Positions 21,450-33,850 of a stretch of 64,000 nucleotides of DNA are shown here, piece by piece; position 1 is the stretch's first letter, and each line of letters begins with the position of its first letter. The notes under the pieces were generated by a model. That model was not told the DNA's origin, made no database searches, and saw only the letters and a list, made by a program, of their open reading frames with translations. Source of the DNA: Aquilaria yunnanensis (taxonomy: Eukaryota; Streptophyta; Magnoliopsida; Malvales; Thymelaeaceae); NCBI GenBank assembly GCA_039654915.1, contig CM077597.1, positions 26,696,001-26,760,000 of the forward strand, given 5' to 3'. Position numbers and translations under genes: made by a program.

Positions 21450-22560
21450 CAAAATTTCTTGATTTTTTGTGGCTTTCTATCTTTGATCTAGATTTGTTGA
21501 TAATTTTTGAGTTATTTTGTTCATTAGGATGAATTTTATGTTAGTGCTTAAACTGCCACTTTGACACTTTAGGGCTTCAACCCACTAGTCATTAAACTCA
21601 CTCAGGATAAGCTGGAACTAAATTAGACATGGTCCATGGAGTGAGCCTTGACTTGTTGATTGGACTTGTTGATTGGACAACCCACTAAGGGCATTGCCCA
21701 TGGCTAAGGAGTTAATGAGCCAACTGTTAGCTATGAGAAACAAGCTTTAAGGGAGATCCCCTTGAACACGTTGTTGATCATGCAATGGCAGGCATTTCCT
21801 TCATTACGGTGGCATCTTAGGGCCTATAAGAGGTCTTCCACAAGGGACGATGATGTATGTTCTATCTTATTGCTATAACTTTCACTAAACTTTCTCTTCT
21901 CTTGAACCATTTACTGGCTTAAGTGTGGGAAGGCCTTTCCTGGGCACATAATGGTGAGGTCCTTTAACCTTGTCTTTCATCACAGCTCTATTATTTCTAA
22001 GAGTATCAAATATCCCCCTTGTTAATTTGGATATTAACTATATTATCTCCCTTTTCACTAGTTTCAGTTGCTTAAATGTGGGTACATATCTTGGAGTAGG
22101 TTAAAATTGCTGGTTAATTTTAAATTTTACCATCAAAAGATTGGCTTAGCTCTTCTCTCCTTATTGTTCATTAAAAAATTTATGAAAATGATGTGTAGAA
22201 AGTACTACAAGGTTATTTAAAGTTACTAAGACCATGCACGTAATTACGTGAAGACAAAACATTAGTTTGTAGGCAGAAGGCATTTTCATTCTTTTTTTTT
22301 TTTATCCACCTACTAGAAGGCTAAAAGTCAGTCTACTTTGTTTATTTGTTCAGGCCGTTAGACTTGCAAGTCTTTCTTTATACGTTAGACTTGCAAGTCT
22401 TTCTTCATAATTATTGATGCGCAATTTACGCGTATTTAAATTAGGAATTACTAACTAGGAATAGAAAATTTTGTATTTCATAATGCCAGTCTGTTTCCAC
22501 ACTGTTTAAATATGGATACATGTCTGTACCAGTAAATTCTTGCTATATGATCCAATAAAA
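21450..22560. repeat. Family B repeat, partial copy (right half)
   Basis: It matches the right half of the full copies at 23054-25364 and 33851-36430: TTATTTTGTTCATTAGGATG, GGGCTTCAACCCACTAG, CTTGTTGATTGGACAACCCA, CATTAAAAAATTTATGAAAA, the TCAGTCTACTTTGTTTATTT block and the ending CCACACTGTTTAAATA. The class is unknown. Confidence 0.65.
22260..22548. repeat. Near-identical segmental duplicate, copy 1
   Basis: It is repeated at 22706-22986 with only a few differences (one copy of GTTAGACTTGCAAGTCTTTC fewer in copy 2, a shorter poly-T, and several point changes). It starts ACATTAGTTT and ends TTCTTGCTATAT. The 157 bases between the copies are unrelated. Confidence 0.9.
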
Positions 22561-22705
22561 AATTATGGGCCAACTTGTGTAAGCTAAAGTCAACTAATTT
22601 TTTTTAATTTTTACATTTTTTACTTGAAATTAATTTTATTTAAAAAATAATGTTATATAGATATAATAACCAATTTGAAAGTAAATTTTTAAGATATTAA
22701 ATTTT

Positions 22706-22986
22706 AACATTAGTTTTTAGGGAGAAGGCATTTTCATTCTTTTTTTTTTATCCACCTACTAGAAGGCTAAAAGTCAGTCTACTTTGTTTATTTGTTCAGG
22801 CCGCAAGTCTTTCTTTATACGTTAGACTTGCAAGTCTTTCTTCATAATTATTGATGCGCAATTTACGCGTATTTAAATTAGGAATTACTAACTAGGAATA
22901 GAAAATTTTGTATTTCACAATGCCAGTCTGTTTCCACACTGTTTAAATATGGATACATATCTGTACCAGTAAATTCTTGCTATATA
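22706..22986. repeat. Near-identical segmental duplicate, copy 2
   Basis: Second copy of 22260-22548, corresponding to the right end of family B. The much higher identity than between other family B copies points to a recent local duplication. Confidence 0.9.
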
Positions 22987-23018
22987 TAATGGTGTCCAAA
23001 AAAATTGTTTTTTTGTAT

Positions 23019-23039
23019 TATATATATATATATATATAT
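23019..23039. repeat. (TA)n microsatellite
   Basis: About ten TA dinucleotides in a row, directly after the second 22-kb duplicate and just before a family B copy. Confidence 0.9.
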
Positions 23040-23053
23040 TTGGCACGTTACAA

Positions 23054-25364
23054 GTGGGACGGTAGAAGAGTCAAAATAAGCAATTTAACCATCCTACCCA
23101 ACCTACGCCTGGACATATATTGACTGCAACGAAGATATATCTCTTAGACATGTTAGAACTCTAAATCATGTGCATTAGAAATTAAATATCATTTTAAAAC
23201 AACAAGATAGATTATTTGTTCCTTAATTAACGAAAAGAACGTAAGGCCTCAGATTAAAAATTCTACAAGTAAATTAAGAGAGAGGGTTAATCATAATTAG
23301 GAGAAGATTTATACTTTCTTCTGCACACCAAATCAGCCTGTAAAAATACAATATGACGGATGAGATTTTATCACTTTTCCCAACTCACTCATTAACTCAA
23401 ATGGGTTCGATTGACTCCTTGTTCACCACCAAATTGGAGATGTCTTAAGTTCACAGCTCTCTAAAAGAGATCAAGACTTTTCCGTAACGGGTCTTCCACG
23501 AACAATTCTGTAATAAAATGTAAGCATCTCAAAATCGTAGCGAGTTACCGTGTGACCTGTCAACTATATAACATTGCGATCATTTTGCTACAAGTGCATT
23601 TTGATGAAATACTTCACCTCAGATACGTGTGACAGAATGAGCAGGAAATTTCAAATTGCGACATATCTGCCACAAGTATAGAATTCGGTGTAGAATCATT
23701 GTACTCTGGGAGTTGTAAAAATTAATTGGACACCAAAAATTGTAATGAATAAATTTCTCACAATGGGTTATGTTATCGTTGCCACGATTTTTTATCCCAA
23801 AAATGTAGCAATCATGTCACAGATGTCCGAGGTGATTTTAACCATCACGGAGTTCAGGATTACCAACAATTGCTCAAGCATTTCTCCCCCATTTCTTTCT
23901 TCTCATGTTGCAAGTCTCTCGACCCTCTCCCAGATCTCTACTCCTACATCTCCCACACTGTCCGTTCGTCTCCTATGTTCCACCATCGCTGTTTGCCACA
24001 CCACCATCACTGGATCGTTGCTAATGCCGCTTCAAGTAGCTCTTTCTCCATTCCTTCAAAATTTCCAAAATTTCTTGGTTGTTTGTGGTTATTGACCTTT
24101 GGTCTAGACTTGTTGGTGCTTTAGAGTTATTTTGTTGATTAGCATGAATTTTAGTATTTTATCATCTATTTCTATGTAAAATGAAATTTTTTTGCTATTT
24201 TTGGTTAAGGTATTTCATAGGAAAATTTAGAAAATTAAGGGGCTAAGCCTGTACTTTTATGTTAGTGCCTAAATTGTCACTTTACAAGATTTTGGTACTT
24301 GATTGTAGAATTTTTAAAATACATGGTCTGAACATATAATTTTATGTCAGTGCCTAAATTGACACATTTCAAACCCTGGAGACATGACTGTAAAATCTTT
24401 AAAACTTTGGGCAATAGGCAAATAATTTTATGTTAGTGCTTAAACTGTCACTTTTGGTGCTTTAAGGCTTCCACCCACTGAGCATAGCTTGGAACTACAT
24501 TAGACTCGGCCAATGGAATGGGCCTTGGCTTGTTGCCTATACATCCTACTAGTAGCACTGCTCATGATATAAGAAGCTAAGGAGCCAGCTGTTACCTATG
24601 GTAGATGTACGTTAAGGAAGATCCCCATGACCACATAGTTGTTCACATAAAGGGAGGAGTTTCCTTTGAGGTTGTGGCATATCAGGGCTCGTAAGAGACC
24701 TTCCATGAGAGAGCGTTCTATCTCTTTGCTATACCTTTCATCAAGTTTTCTCCTCTCTCGAGCTATTTACTGAATTAAGCATGAGAGGGAATTTGCGCGC
24801 TCTCAACTTAGGATTCTTGGACCTTGTCTTTGATCACAAATGTACCATCTCTAATGACATCAGGCATCCCACTTAATAATTAAGATATTAACTATATTAT
24901 CTCCCTTTTCATTAGTATTCACTTGCCTTACATGTGGATACATATCTTGGAGTAGATTAGAATCGCCGATTACAATTGAATTCTATGATCAAAAGTTTGA
25001 AGAAGTCATTATGCACTTATTGTTCATTAAAAAATTTATGAAAATGATATATATAAAGCACTACAAGTTATTTTAAATTGCTATAATCTTGCATATAATT
25101 GCGTGAAGACATAACATTAGTTGGTAGGGAAAGGACATTTTTGTTCTTTCTATTTATCCACTTGCGAGCTGCTGGATGGCTAAAGTCAGTCTACTTTGTT
25201 TATTTCGACAGGCATGTCGTTAGTCTTTCTTTATACTCTAGATCTGTAAGTCTTTCTTTATATTTATTGACATGCAATTTTATTGAAATTAGGATTGTCA
25301 CTTACTAGGAAAAGAAAATTTTCTATTTAACAATGCCAGTGTGTTCCCACACTGCTTAAATAAA
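23054..25364. repeat. Family B repeat, full copy (2.3 kb)
   Basis: It begins AGTGGGACGGTAGAAGAGTC, as at 33854 and 36430, and passes through the same landmarks as the copy at 33851: GACATGTTAGAACTCTAA, ATTATTTGTTCCTTAA, TAACATTGCGATCATTTTGC, a CT-rich segment near 23880-24040, TTGTTGATTAGCATGAATTT, and CAATGCCAGTGTGTTCCCAC near the end. A CT-rich frame at 23745-24095 is open but is not conserved in the other copies. No LTR ends, coding domain or terminal inverted repeats were found. It could be a non-autonomous (LARD-like) element or a dispersed long repeat. Confidence 0.7.
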
Positions 25365-26190
25365 TAATGAAAGGCATGTGAGGCCTCCGATTGAAAATTT
25401 TGCAAGTAAATTAAGAGAGAGGGAGTTAATTGTAATTAGGAGAAGATTCAGACTTTCTTCCACGTACCTAATCAACCAACAAAAATGCAAAATAACAAAT
25501 GAGATTTTCCCATTCAAATTCCCACCATACTCATTAACTCAAATGGGTTAGCTTAACTCGTTGTTCACCACCAAATTTGAGACGTTTAAACTTTAGAGCA
25601 CTCTCTACAACAAATTAAGTTATTTACAACACAGGTCTTTGACAAACAATTTTGTAATGACATGTAATCATCGCAAAATCGTAGTGAGCTATCATGTTGA
25701 CCGGTTAACTATATAACATTGCAACGATTTTACTACAAGTGCACTTATGATAAAATATTTCCTCTTAGATATAGGTGATAGAATCAGCGGGAAGTTTCAA
25801 ATTGTGACACATCAACTATGAGCATAGAATTCAATGTAGAATCAATGCAAAATTCAAGCTCTGAAAAACTATAAAAATTAATTGGGCGCCAACAATTGAA
25901 TGAAAGAAATTTCTTTGCAAAGGGTTACATCATCATTGCTACAATCTTTTTTAATCTGAAAAAGGGTCTAATCATGCTGCAGATTTCTCCAGCGATTTTA
26001 ATCATCATTGATTTATAAATTACCAACACTTGCTCGAATGTTTCTCCTTCATTTTTCTCCTCCGCCACATAGCAAGCTTCTCGAGCGTCTCGTGCATCGC
26101 TTCTCCACACTCTTCCACGTTGTACATTTGTCTCTAGTGTGCTACCACCATTGTTTGCTATGCAGACATCAATGGTTAGGTTGATAGACA
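25365..26190. repeat. Family B repeat, left part, joined head-to-tail
   Basis: It follows the end of the previous copy directly and restarts at AATGAAAGGCATGTGAGGCC, skipping the first 170 bases of the unit. It is aligned to 23230-24020 and breaks off near 26190. Confidence 0.6.
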
Positions 26191-26549
26191 AAACAATTAA
26201 CTATTGTGTTGCCATAATATTTACTTGTTTTGAGTATAGTTTTCATCTATGATTTGACATTATTTATTATTTGTACATGCATGAGAATTAAAATGCTTTT
26301 TTACACAGCCGCATATATTTTATTCATGTTTTCTTTAAATCCTGCAAAACCATTATTTTATTTTAATAAACTTAAGTGTTTTATTGAAACTAAGTAAATA
26401 TTTTTCTTAAATCTTAAGTAAATACTAAACATTAAGCAAGTGGCTAGGATTTACATTATAAATATCAGCAAAAAGATCCTGGAAATGAGGAGCAATTCTG
26501 CCTTAGTTAAGAGTTCGGATTAGGCAACAGAATGATCTAGCAAAATTAA
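26191..26549. other. AT-rich spacer
   Basis: No frame or repeat recognised. Confidence 0.35.
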
Positions 26550-26973
26550 AGTACTAATTAGTAATTTATTGGGAAGGTTCATCATATCTCCCCCTTCTTC
26601 TACACGGTTGCATGTCCTCTTCATCCCCCACTTCACTATCCTCCTCATAATGCACTTGAACATGCTTACGCAATTGCTCTTCACCTTGTACCTGCCATTG
26701 GGGTGGGGGATTTCCTTACTAACCTTGCTGCACCAATAAGCCTTGGTGCAGTTCAGCCTATATCCCATTAAGGTCATCTAAGGTCCACCCTCCATTCAAA
26801 GGTTGAGCATGTTCCTTGAGTAAGATAACCATGCCCTGTAGCATTTAGTCCATGGATTTGCTAAGCCTATGAAACAATGCCCCTAGCTCTCTCATAATTC
26901 CCACATTAGGGTCATTTGTTCCCTTTTTGGGAAGTCAAGCCTTAATATTAGCACTTGATCTAATGTTTACCAT
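26550..26973 (-). pseudogene. Family A gag, N-terminal remnant
   Basis: On the - strand a frame starting MVNIRSSANIKA at 26973 continues through NDPNVGIMRELGALFHRLSKSMD, MLQGMVILLKEHAQPLNGGW and DDLNGI, with stops between the blocks. The layout matches the N-terminus of the gag at 46512 in the Tekay-type element (MVDTRSG..., a helical segment, then a polar linker). It is followed on the right by leader, a primer-binding-site-like sequence and an LTR, as expected for the 5' end of a - strand element. The rest of the element to the left is missing. Confidence 0.6.
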
Positions 26974-27096
26974 GATACCTGTAACCAAACCTAGAAGACA
27001 ACACTTAAAGCAACTTATAAGCAATACTAACTATACTTAGCACAAGGATCACTTAGATCTTAGTTAACTTATTGCCCTTATTAGGGCCATTTTCCC

Positions 27097-27108
27097 AGTT
27101 CTGATAGC
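27097..27108 (-). other. Primer-binding-site remnant (initiator Met tRNA type)
   Basis: On the - strand the sequence TGCTATCAGAAC stands 4-5 bases from the LTR edge, compared with TGGTATCAGAGC for the plant initiator methionine tRNA: two mismatches. It separates gag leader (left) from LTR (right). Confidence 0.5.
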
Positions 27109-27112
27109 AAAC

Positions 27113-27418
27113 TATAATGGAACAGGGTCCTAGTACCCCAAATTCATTAACTTGTAGGCTCCTAGGGACTATGCTTGTCACAAAGTAGGGTCCTAGTGTG
27201 CTGAATTAAACAACTTATAGGCCTTTAAGGATTGTGATCCTACTTAATTACTATTGGCTAACCATTACTTGTAGGTAAATTGAAACAATTTATATGCAAC
27301 TAGTTACCTAGCCTACCATGCAAAAACATGTGTTTGTGTTTGTCTTGGAAATACTAAACAAATAAGTGAACCAATTAAAGCAAATATAGCTTGAGTATTC
27401 CTTTTAAAACACATGTAA
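27113..27418 (-). mobile_element. Family A LTR, short duplicated start segments
   Basis: Two partial restarts of the LTR edge: at 27113 (AACAGGGTCCTAGTACCCCA) and at 27177 (TGTCACAAAGTAGGGTCCTA), before the main copy begins at 27419 (TGTCACAGAGCGGGGTCCCA). This suggests slippage or repeated recombination at the LTR end. Confidence 0.55.
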
Positions 27419-29954
27419 TGTCACAGAGCGGGGTCCCAGTGTCCTAAATTACTTAATGTGTAGGCTCTTAGGGATTGTGATCCCACTTAGTTACTATTGG
27501 CTAACTATTACTTGTCGGTAAATTAAAACAATTTACCTGCAACTAGTTACTTAACCTACCCTGCAAAAAGATATGCATGCGTTTGTCCTAGCAGTGTAAC
27601 TAAAATAAATAAAATAAGTAAAGAAAATGTCACTCAAGAACTTCAATGAAAACATATTTAAAACTTGCCGAGACAATAAAACATTAGTTACTTAAACTTC
27701 AAGTAATAGTTTTGTACACACTTATAAGCTCTAGCATGCACTCAAAAGTAATTTAATGGTCTTACACCACAATATGTCCTAATAAGGGCAATGTCTTAGT
27801 ACACAAGGTACTATATGTACAAGGAAAAATACCACTAAGATCATCTACTTGAGCTCCTACCTTTGAGCTATCAAGCTCCAAGTGCAAAGCCTTCATTTGT
27901 CCTTGTGCAACTCTTAGCCTCTAGATTGTAAAGGCACAAACACTTAATTAGTACAAAACTTAGCTTATAAGTAACTTAGAAACACAGGGTTCCAAGTAGG
28001 ATAAGTACCTAAAAAATAGAGAAAATTAGCTCACAACTATCCACCTAGTTGTTAGGCCAAGGGCTAGTACTGGCACAATTAAGCTTAAAGGAGTAAGTAC
28101 GTTATCATACTCAACAAGGGGTCCCTTCATACCTGCAAGGAAACTCAAGCAACCATGTATATATGAAAAAAAAACAACCAAGCATCCAACAATCAACCAC
28201 AAATAAGAAAATAATAATAAATACAATGCATAAGTGAATGATATGCAACATACAACACTTGGGACTTCTTACACGCTAAGGTGCCTTAGACTTGTCGTGA
28301 GCTCAAACAGCAGAGGTACTTGAGACACTGGCCCATGTATCCTGAATCCTTTACCTCCCTTAAGTCCTACTTACAGGTCCTAGAGTAAGTCATCACCCAC
28401 TATCATCACTTACCCATTTTTCCCTTACCTATTGTGTGGGATAATTGACTTAGTGGCTTGACTTCACCAAGTTATTCAAACTTTAATCGGGCTCCTTTAG
28501 TTGACCTACTTACCAAGCTTATTAGCTTGGTTGGGACTCCCTTAGGTTCTACTCTAGTGGCCTGGGGTCCATGACCCAACACTTAGGTCATTAAATAAAT
28601 CGAACCCTGTAATTATCCGCCAAACTTAGCCCTCTTAAACCACACACTTAATCACCCAACTTAATTGATGCTTATAATTATCGTAGAAGTGACTTTGGAA
28701 TATATTTAATGTTTTCCATAATGTTAGAAGTGAAAAGAAGGCCTTCATAATGCATAAAGGCCACGTAGGATGAACTTTGGGCAAAACAAAGCATGGTGCA
28801 GTCTTACCTGAATATGAAGTGTGATAGCATCTCAGTTTTGGTCACTTTTCTAGAATTGATGCGGCCACACTAGCCATTGGGTGCGATCACATCACCCTTG
28901 GAGGTGGAACAATTTTGTGCCTACCATGCCCTTTCCTCCATTCCACTTAATCTCCAAGTAATTCCATCTCTTTGGCACTCCCAATTTCACTTCCCATTCA
29001 TGAAATAAACATGAATGCATTAATTTTAACTTAGATTAACTTAACCCCTTACCTAAAATTCAAACCAAAGCAACATTAAAGCAAACAAGCCACATAAAGC
29101 CCACTTGAACTTAATTTGTTTCCTTTGAGTTCCAAGCCCAAATCCAAGAAAAATGGGCACCACAAGCACTAAATTAAGACCATCACTAACCATATTTCAA
29201 ACTTAGAACCAAGTTAAACCCATGGAAAAACTCACCTTAGGGTTTGAAGCCAAAACTTGCAGGAGACAAGGCAAATGCAACCAAACCACTAAAAATAAGC
29301 TAGAGCCTTGATATATATGCTTTGGGACCTTCAATTTTGCATGAATTTTGTGGGATTTTGAAGAAAAAGTGAAGATGAGCAATGGAGGAAAGGGAAGAAC
29401 GAAAAAAGGTTGGGAAGGAGATGATGAATAGTTGTTTTGTTTTGTTCCAAAAGATCATCACCTACTCCCACTAAAACTTTGACAAAATTTCTTCCACATG
29501 CCAAAGTAAATTTTTTTTCCTTCCCTCTACACTAGCTGGCTGACTTTAGGTCCCAGAGGGAACAATTATTTCCTTGCCCCTAACTTTTCATTTTTATGCC
29601 ACAAGTGGCACAAAAGCCTAAATTCCTTAGTTATGCATTTTAGTCCCCTAACTTTCATTTTTTGTTCCAATGGTTAAAGTGACTTATGGTCTTAACTTAT
29701 TTGGTCAAAAATACTTACACGACTCTAATTTCAATGAAATTACAGCCATGCCACTCGCTTGGGTCAAAGTTACCATTTTACCCTTTTTGCCCTTTGGTGC
29801 CATTTGACATTTAGGAACTCAATACAACCTTACTTAGCTTACTTTTCTTACTTAATAGAAAAATTGTTTTAGGCATTTAAAATAAAAAATTTTAATTAAA
29901 CAGACTTACCGAGTCAAAACAAGGCATTGGCTAGGAGAGTTGTCACACGTAAAA
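27419..29954 (-). mobile_element. Family A LTR, nearly full copy (array unit 1)
   Basis: Same landmark order as the LTRs at 53864-56365 and 60469-63244: GGGGTCCCAGTG, CAACTAGTTACTTAACC, AAACTTGCCGAGACAATAAA, the block GACACTGGCCCATGTATCC near 28325, GTTTCCTTTGAGTTCCAA near 29118, and the closing ACTTACCGAGTCAAAACAAG near 29906. It is heavily mutated. No coding content is expected or seen. Confidence 0.7.
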
Positions 29955-32274
29955 TATTATAAGACAATAAAACACTAGTTACTTCAAGTAATAGTTTGTG
30001 CACACTCTTAACACTAAGATACACCAAAAAGTAACTCAATGGTCTTACACCGCAACATGTCCTAATAGAGTCAAATCTTAGTACACAAGGTACCATATTT
30101 ACAAGGCAAAATCATAACTAAGATCTATCACTTAAGCCCCTCCTTTTAGCTATCAAGCTTCAAGTGCAGGCCCTCACTTATCCTTGTGCACTACTTGGCG
30201 TCTAAATTGTAAAGACATAACACTTAGTTAGTATATAACTTTTATCTCAAGTAACCTTAGAATCAAAAGGATTAAAGTAATAAATACCTATAAAAAATAG
30301 GAACTTAGCCTAAAACTATCCACTCAATTGTTAGGCCCAGTGTTATAACCTCTACAACAAACTTAGGAGAGTGAGTATATGATAGTACTGAATAAGGGCC
30401 CCTTGGGATACCTGTAAAGAATACAACAAGTAAGCATGCAAATATGGCATACAAACAAGTAACAACCAACCAACAATCAATATAGCCAATAAACAAAAAA
30501 AATAATATGCAATGCATGAATGTATGATATGCAACATACATAATCCTTGGGACTTGTTACACCTAAGGTGCCTTAACCTTGCATGAGCTCAAATGGTGGA
30601 GATACTTGAGACACTAGCCCACGTATCCTGGATTCTTTAGCTTCCTTAAGTCCCACTTATGGTTCTTAGAGCATGCAGTCACCTACACTCAAAACTTACC
30701 AGTCCTTTCCCTAACTTATTCTACAAGGTAGCCATCTTATGTGGTCCAAGTTGTCAAACTCTTGGAACTTAGCATAGGGCTCCTTAATGGCTTGCTTACC
30801 AAACTAAAAAGTTTGGTTGGGATCCTATTAGGTTATCTCTTCATTTCTCAAAGGTCCAACACCTCCTACTTAGGCCAATGAAGACTCTGAAACCCACCTT
30901 GATCCCCTTAGTGCTCCCTTTAGAACTTCAGTACTTTAACCCGCTTAACCATTTTACCTTGCCCTACCTTAACCACACCAATTAGTTGCCACTTAAACAA
31001 TGAATAATTCCTAACTTAGAAAAGAGTTTTAGACTCAACTGAAGCTATGGAACATTTCAGAACAACCTAGGGATGATAACAAAGAGATGAGATGTTTTTA
31101 GGGTGCCTTAAGCATAAGGGGCTTAGGCCTTGGTGATGCAGTGCGAAAGGCAAAAAATTGTGGGTTGGCTTGAGCACCCTCAATGGCCCATCATCACCTT
31201 TGGCAATGCACCCCCAATGGTGTGTTCTGCACTTCATGTTTTTATGCTATCTTGCACAAATCTTTCTCAATCTTTCAATCCCCAAAATCAGTTCAAATGG
31301 GTCTTGTTTTTATTTCATTCTCACATGTGATAGTAAATTTCTATATATTACTTAAGCTAAATTAACTTGAACCCCTAACTCAAATTCAACTACAAATCAA
31401 GAACAAACCACAAGCACCACAAGCACACTTGTGCTCAACTTAGTTCTCTTAAGTTCTAGACCTAAAACTAACATGATATAGTGCTAAAAAGTTGAAATCA
31501 AGATCTTTTCTAGTTTCTCAATCAACTTAAAACCAGCTCAATCCATTCCAAGAAGCTCGCCTTAGGGTTTATGCCCAAAACATGCAACAAAGAGGTCAAT
31601 TGAAGCTATTGCATCAAGAATGAGCTAGAGGCTTCTTGATCTCACCTTGGGACCTTCAAATTTGCTAGAAATTTATGGGATTTGTGATGTTTATAGTAGA
31701 AAAAATGCTGGAGACAGAGTGCCACAAAAATTCAAAGAGGAAGAAATTAGAATAGTGGTCAATTCTTTGCTAAAATATCCTTATAGTTTTCTTGCCTTTT
31801 GACCTTCAAACTATCTTTTGTTTCAATTTGTCCACTAGACCCATATTCAAAACCATCCCTCCTTTCACTTACAGAGAATTTTTATGCCTCCCACACTTAG
31901 CTTCTTAGACACATAAGCCGTTTCAAACATAAATGACTCATTTGAACATATAGTGCAATTTTTGCACTTTTTCTTCAAATGGTGGTTATAATGGCTAGAA
32001 TAACTTATGGTCTTAATTTAATTAGTAGAAAATTCTTGCATGACTCTATTCCAATCATAATTATGGTCATGTCACTCACTTAGGTCAAAATTATCATTTT
32101 GCTCTTATGAGTCTTAGTTGCTAATTCACACTTAGGAACTTATTTTCACTTTACTTAGTTTGTCTTTCTTCCTTAATAAGATACTAATTTGAGGTATTTA
32201 ATTAAAAATAATTAAATAAAACATACTTACCAAGACAAAGTCAATGCTTCACTAGGACAGTAATCACAGTGATC
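29955..32274 (-). mobile_element. Family A LTR, array unit 2 (start missing)
   Basis: It restarts inside the LTR at the word AGACAATAAAACACTAGTTA (compare 27670), about 240 bases from the LTR edge, and runs to the LTR end (ACTTACCAAGACAAAGTCAA near 32227). Landmarks include GAGACACTAGCCCACGTATCC near 30608 and AGCTCGCCTTAGGGTTTATG near 31555. It joins unit 1 head-to-tail without internal sequence. Confidence 0.65.
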
Positions 32275-33790
32275 CTACTTAGCTATAGTTGGCCAACTAT
32301 TACTCATCAGTAAATTCCACTATTCATCCCTAAAGTATTTCCAATGTTGCTTGTTTGTCTCTAAACTATCAAATGTTGCTTCATCATCCCTAAATATATA
32401 TAATGCTCCTTAATCATCCTGTTGTCCATCATACTATTAAAGATTGATGCAAAAGTGATGCCACATCAATAGCCACATCATTTTTCCATCCATCGTTAAT
32501 GGTTGTGATAGATGGTAGGATGATTAAGCAACACTAGATATAGGTTAGAGATGATTGAGCAATATTTGATAGTTTAAAGATAAATAAGCAACATTAAATA
32601 TAGTTTAGGGACGATCGGTGGAGTTTGCCAAAGAAATAATTTATGTGCAACTAATTACTTAGCCAACCCTGTTAGAATATATGTATGCGTTTGTCCTAGT
32701 AATGCAGCTTAAATATATAAAATAAGTAAAAATACATCGCTCAAGCATTTTATTTAAAACGTACCAAGACAACAAAATAGTAGTCACTTATAATTCAAGT
32801 AATAGTTATGTACACTCATAAACCTTAGCAGGTAGCCAAAAGCTTCACAAGTGCTATACACCACATTTGAGTACACAAGGAATCATGCACATAAAAGCTA
32901 AAACACTACAAAGATCTTTCACTTCCACTCCCAGTCTAAACTTTCAAGCTCCAAGTGCAAAGCCCTCACTTATCCTTATGCAAAATTTAGCCTCTAAATT
33001 TTCAATGCATAAACACTTAGTTAGCATAAAAATTAGCTTACAATTAGCTTAGAAACTCAATGTTTCATGTAGAATAAGTTATTTCAAAAGAAAGAAACTT
33101 AACCTACAACTATCCACTTAGTAGTTAGGCTTGATGTCGAAACCTTCACAAATGAGCTTAAGGGATTGAGTGCAATGTCACAGTTAGAAATGGGTCCCTT
33201 GGCACCTATGTGAAAACTCAAACAAGCATGTACATATGGAAAGCAAATAAAAGCACCCAAAAAATAACCAAAAATAACAAAATGATAATAAATGCAATAC
33301 ATGTATGAATGATTAGCAACATACAACACTTGGAACTTCCTACACCCTAAGGTGTCTCAAACTCACCATGAGCTTAAATGGTTGAGGTACTTGAGACACT
33401 GGCTCATGTATCCTAGATCTTTTACCTCCTTTAGTCCCACTTACAAGTCCTAGAGTAAGTCGTCACCCACTGTCAACAATTACCCATCTTTTCCTTATTA
33501 ATTGTTTTGGTAAATGCCTTAGTGGCTTTACATCATAAAGTTCTTCAAACTTGACTCGAGCCCCCTCAGTTGACTGACTTACTAAGCTTTTTTGCTTCGT
33601 TGGCACTCCTTCAGGTTCCATTTCAAATCCTGAGGGTCCACAACCACAGATTTGGGTCATCAAAAAAATTGAACCCCACTTAGCCCACACATAGAACTTT
33701 ATTTCTACCTTAAGGTGCCTTTACTTGTCCACCAATCTTAGCCTTCTTAAACCACTCAGTTAATTACCCTACTTAATTGATGTATAACAC
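32275..33790 (-). mobile_element. Family A LTR, array unit 3 (truncated, MITE-split)
   Basis: It begins at TCCTACTTAGCTATAGTTGG (LTR position about 60), is interrupted by the foldback element at 32312-32628, resumes with ATGTGCAACTAATTACTTAG, and continues to about 33790, where family B DNA takes over. It carries the GAGACACTGGCTCATGTATCC block near 33391. Confidence 0.65.
32312..32628. mobile_element. Foldback MITE with about 95-bp inverted repeats
   Basis: The left arm (AAATTCCAC..., CATCCCTAAAG, AATGTTGCTTGTTTGTCTC, AAACTATCAAATGTTGCTTC, AATCATCC) pairs with the right arm, which read on the - strand gives AAACTCCACC, CGTCCCTAAAC, AATGTTGCTTATTTATC, AAACTATCAAATATTGCTCA and AATCATCC. Each arm is itself three diverged repeats of about 30 bases. 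The element interrupts a family A LTR between AGTAAATT and AATTTATGTGC. It has no coding capacity. The superfamily is uncertain; long arms with internal repeats are seen in Mutator-derived and foldback elements. Confidence 0.75.
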
Positions 33791-33850
33791 ACCTTAAAGG
33801 CACATGTTAGAACTCTAATCATGCTAGACATGTTAATATGCAAGGATTAT

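Noticed and set aside
23745..24124. Two overlapping + strand frames in family B
   Set aside because: CT-rich composition; not conserved in the copies at 25930-26190 and 34480-34740, which carry stops.
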